Shown: one piece after another, positions 6,526 through 7,618 of the stretch
Layout of the letters: every line of letters starts with the position of its first letter
Position numbering within the stretch: position 1 is the stretch's first letter
Assembly (NCBI GenBank): GCA_913054485.1
Contig: CAJXHQ010000137.1
Location: 1 to 7,618, forward strand
DNA: 7,618 nt
Direction of reading: 5' to 3'
Source: an uncultured Paracoccaceae bacterium
Lineage (GTDB): Bacteria > Pseudomonadota > Alphaproteobacteria > Rhodobacterales > Rhodobacteraceae
The notes under the pieces: generated by a model
What the model was told of the DNA's origin: nothing
Seen by the model: the letters and a program-made list of their open reading frames with translations, nothing else
Databases searched by the model: none
Program-made: the position numbers and the translations under genes

Positions 6526-7023
6526 ATGTCGGAAAACGGCGAACCCGAGGCAGCACAGCAGCCCCAGCAAATGCAGATGAACATCCTTGCCCAGTTCATC
6601 CGCGACCTGTCCTTTGAAAACGTGATGGCCCAGGCTGGCGCGCAGCCAGATATGCAGCCCGACGTCAACATGCAGGTCAACCTGGACGCAAAAAAGCGCC
6701 AGGCGGAAAACCAGTATGAGGTCATCACCAAGCTGAAGATCGAAAGCAAGGACAAGAATTCCGACGCGGTTCTGTTCGTGCTGGAGCTGGAATATGCCGG
6801 CATCTTCAACATCACCGGCGTGCCGGAAGATCAGATGCACCCCTTCCTGCTGATCGAATGCCCGCGCATGCTGTTCCCCTTCCTGCGCCGCATCGTATCG
6901 GACGTGACCCGCGACGGCGGTTTCCCGCCGCTGAACCTGGACAATATCGACTTCGTGGCGATCTACCGCTCGGAGCTGGCCCGCCGTCAGGCCGAACAGC
7001 AGGCCGCTGCCCCCCAGCAGTAA
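6526..7023 (+). CDS. secB: SecB, protein-export chaperone
   Basis: SecB is a cytosolic tetrameric chaperone that holds preproteins unfolded and delivers them to SecA. The 165-aa product matches the family over about residues 17-150: MQMNILAQFIRDLSFEN (16-32), VNMQVNLDAKK (47-57), YEVITKLKIE (64-73), LELEYAGIFNITGV (85-98), HPFLLIECPRMLFPFLRRIVSDVTRDGGFPPL (105-136) and the end of the core, NIDFVAIYRSE (139-149). Both ends are rich in Gln and Ala, as often seen in alphaproteobacterial SecB. The start has a good AGGAG 8 nt upstream. It has its own promoter-like sequence and a clear terminator, so it is probably a single-gene unit. Confidence 0.98.
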   Translation: MSENGEPEAAQQPQQMQMNILAQFIRDLSFENVMAQAGAQPDMQPDVNMQVNLDAKKRQAENQYEVITKLKIESKDKNSDAVLFVLELEYAGIFNITGVPEDQMHPFLLIECPRMLFPFLRRIVSDVTRDGGFPPLNLDNIDFVAIYRSELARRQAEQQAAAPQQ

Positions 7024-7044
7024 GACGCTGTAGCGTTATTGAAC

Positions 7045-7075
7045 AAAGCCGCCGGTTTTATCCGGCGGTTTTTTT
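7045..7075 (+). terminator. Intrinsic terminator of secB
   Basis: CCGCCGG (7049-7055) pairs perfectly with CCGGCGG (7062-7068) around TTTTAT. The stem can lengthen by a G-T pair and three A-T pairs (7045-7048 with 7069-7072). Seven T follow directly (7069-7075). The AAAG in front of the stem is poor on the other strand, so it works best for secB. A minor hairpin (ACGCT 7025-7029 / AGCGT 7032-7036) precedes it. Confidence 0.92.
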
Positions 7076-7088
7076 CTGCCCGCATACC

Positions 7089-7117
7089 TTGTTACAGTAA
7101 ATTTGTTCATGTAATGT
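7089..7117 (+). promoter_or_regulatory. Possible promoter of the GFA-family gene
   Basis: The stretch 7085-7135 is clearly more AT-rich than its surroundings. TTGTTA (7089-7094) and TAATGT (7112-7117) are separated by 17 bp; an alternative pair is TTGTTC (7103-7108) and TATTTA (7125-7130). A dyad TTACA (7092-7096) / TGTAA (7110-7114) overlaps the first pair and might be an operator. All matches are weak. Confidence 0.3.
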
Positions 7118-7148
7118 TCTCATCTATTTATGATGGGAGACCAGTTTG

Positions 7149-7541
7149 ATGATCAAGGGAAGCTGCTGCTGCGGAGCGGTGCAATTTGAGCTTTTGGCGG
7201 AGCCCAAGATGATGGGCACCTGCCATTGCAGCCGCTGCCGCAAGTCCGGTGCCAGCACCATCGTGTTTGTGAAACGCGAAACGCTGAGCTGGGTATCCGG
7301 CAAGGAGAACGTGGCGCTCTATCAGGCGCCGTCACCCTATAAATATGGCCGCTGCTTCTGCAAGACCTGCGGATCGTCGCTCGGAGAGATCCTTTCGGAC
7401 GAGGACAGCTTCCCGATTGCCGCCAATGCGCTGGACAGCGCGATCACCACTAGGAACCAGTTTCACGAATTCGTCAGTGAAAAACCGGGCTGGTACAAGA
7501 TCTGCGACAAGGCCAGCCAGTCGCAGGGACATCCCGCCTGA
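7149..7541 (+). CDS. GFA-family zinc-binding protein (CENP-V/GFA fold)
   Basis: The 130-aa product belongs to the family named after glutathione-dependent formaldehyde-activating enzyme (Gfa). The expected cysteines are present: CCCGAVQFEL (6-15), CHCSRC (25-30) and CFCKTCGSSLG (69-79), which in the family bind zinc. The family ending is also visible in FHEFVSEKPGWYKI (105-118), comparable to the usual HI.V..K..WY. Most members of this fold have no shown activity, and Gfa itself may act as a glutathione carrier, so formaldehyde chemistry should not be assumed. I chose ATG 7149, with GGGAG 9 nt upstream; a TTG directly before it (7146) is in frame but unneeded. The gene lies between secB and dnaQ, with terminator-like hairpins on both sides, so it is probably transcribed alone. 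Confidence 0.92.
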   Translation: MIKGSCCCGAVQFELLAEPKMMGTCHCSRCRKSGASTIVFVKRETLSWVSGKENVALYQAPSPYKYGRCFCKTCGSSLGEILSDEDSFPIAANALDSAITTRNQFHEFVSEKPGWYKICDKASQSQGHPA

Positions 7542-7572
7542 AAAGCCGCGAAGGCTGCGGTCTTCAGGCTTT
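7542..7572. terminator. Possible bidirectional terminator between GFA gene and dnaQ
   Basis: AAAGCC (7542-7547) pairs with GGCTTT (7567-7572), and inside this GAAG can pair with CTTC; CCGC (7546-7549) with GCGG (7557-7560) is an alternative inner stem. The right arm overlaps the last codons of dnaQ. No long T run follows on either strand, so function is uncertain. Confidence 0.4.
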
Positions 7573-7618
7573 CCAAAGCGCTCCGTCGCCCATCTTTTCC
7601 ACAAAGGCCTCATGTGCT
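7564..7618 (-). CDS. dnaQ: DNA polymerase III epsilon subunit, C-terminal end only
   Basis: The last 17 codons of a minus-strand gene enter from the right edge and read AHEAFVEKMGDGALWKA, ending at TGA (7566-7564). The pattern HEA...K.G...LW.A is the C-terminus of DnaQ, the proofreading 3'-5' exonuclease subunit of the replicative polymerase, whose C-terminal part binds the polymerase subunit. The exonuclease motifs lie outside the window. The call rests on a short stretch, but the final LWKA and the preceding HEA are characteristic. A 282-base open frame on the same strand (7613-7332) is a different frame and not a gene. Confidence 0.8.
   Translation of the reverse strand, partial: AHEAFVEKMGDGALWKA

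Noticed and set aside
7332..7613. A 93-codon minus-strand open frame at the right edge
   Set aside because: The dnaQ end lies in a different minus-strand frame (stop at 7564), and this frame mostly mirrors the GFA gene.
1..7618. CRISPR arrays, insertion sequences, phage or defence genes, toxin-antitoxin pairs, tRNA or rRNA genes
   Set aside because: No spaced direct repeats, transposase motifs, terminal inverted repeats or RNA-gene signatures were seen; nearly all of the sequence is accounted for by core genes.

Overview
The window looks like ordinary, vertically inherited chromosome from an alphaproteobacterium, most likely of the Rhodobacteraceae/Roseobacter group. The reasons are high GC content, codons ending mostly in G/C, and a core set of housekeeping genes whose proteins have typical alphaproteobacterial forms: a short HslU of 436 aa, a TimA-like Tim44-domain protein, FxsA with an acidic IIDGDFEEV tail, SecB with Gln-rich ends, and DnaQ ending in LWKA. 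The genus cannot be fixed from the sequence alone.

Layout. From 1 to 2333 (+) there is the 3' part of an unrecognised protein with about ten membrane segments, followed 14 nt later by hslU, the ATPase of the HslUV protease. A strong hairpin (2361-2396) ends this unit. From 2418 to 3536 (+) is a DUF900-type alpha/beta hydrolase with a lipoprotein signal. It runs tail to tail into a three-gene minus-strand operon read as tim44-like (5828-5172), mltA (5175-4132) and smr (4132-3533). The genes of this operon overlap by 4 nt and 1 nt. The convergent junction is a shared CTAG that contains both stop codons.

A 109-bp divergent intergenic region with an inverted repeat separates the operon from fxsA (5938-6453, +). 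A hairpin plus T8 tract, overlapping a promoter-like sequence, lies between fxsA and secB (6526-7023, +). secB ends at a clear intrinsic terminator. A small zinc-site GFA-family gene (7149-7541, +) with an AT-rich upstream region lies between secB and the last 17 codons of dnaQ, which enters from the right on the minus strand.

The common theme is envelope and protein quality control: HslU (unfolding and proteolysis), SecB (export chaperone), FxsA, the Tim44-domain protein and MltA (membrane and cell wall), and a lipoprotein hydrolase. I found no CRISPR array, insertion sequence, tRNA, rRNA, phage gene or evident defence system. I do not think this window contains a new system. The points most worth a second look are the multi-membrane protein next to hslU, the tightly coupled tim44-mltA-smr operon, and the compact intergenic regions.
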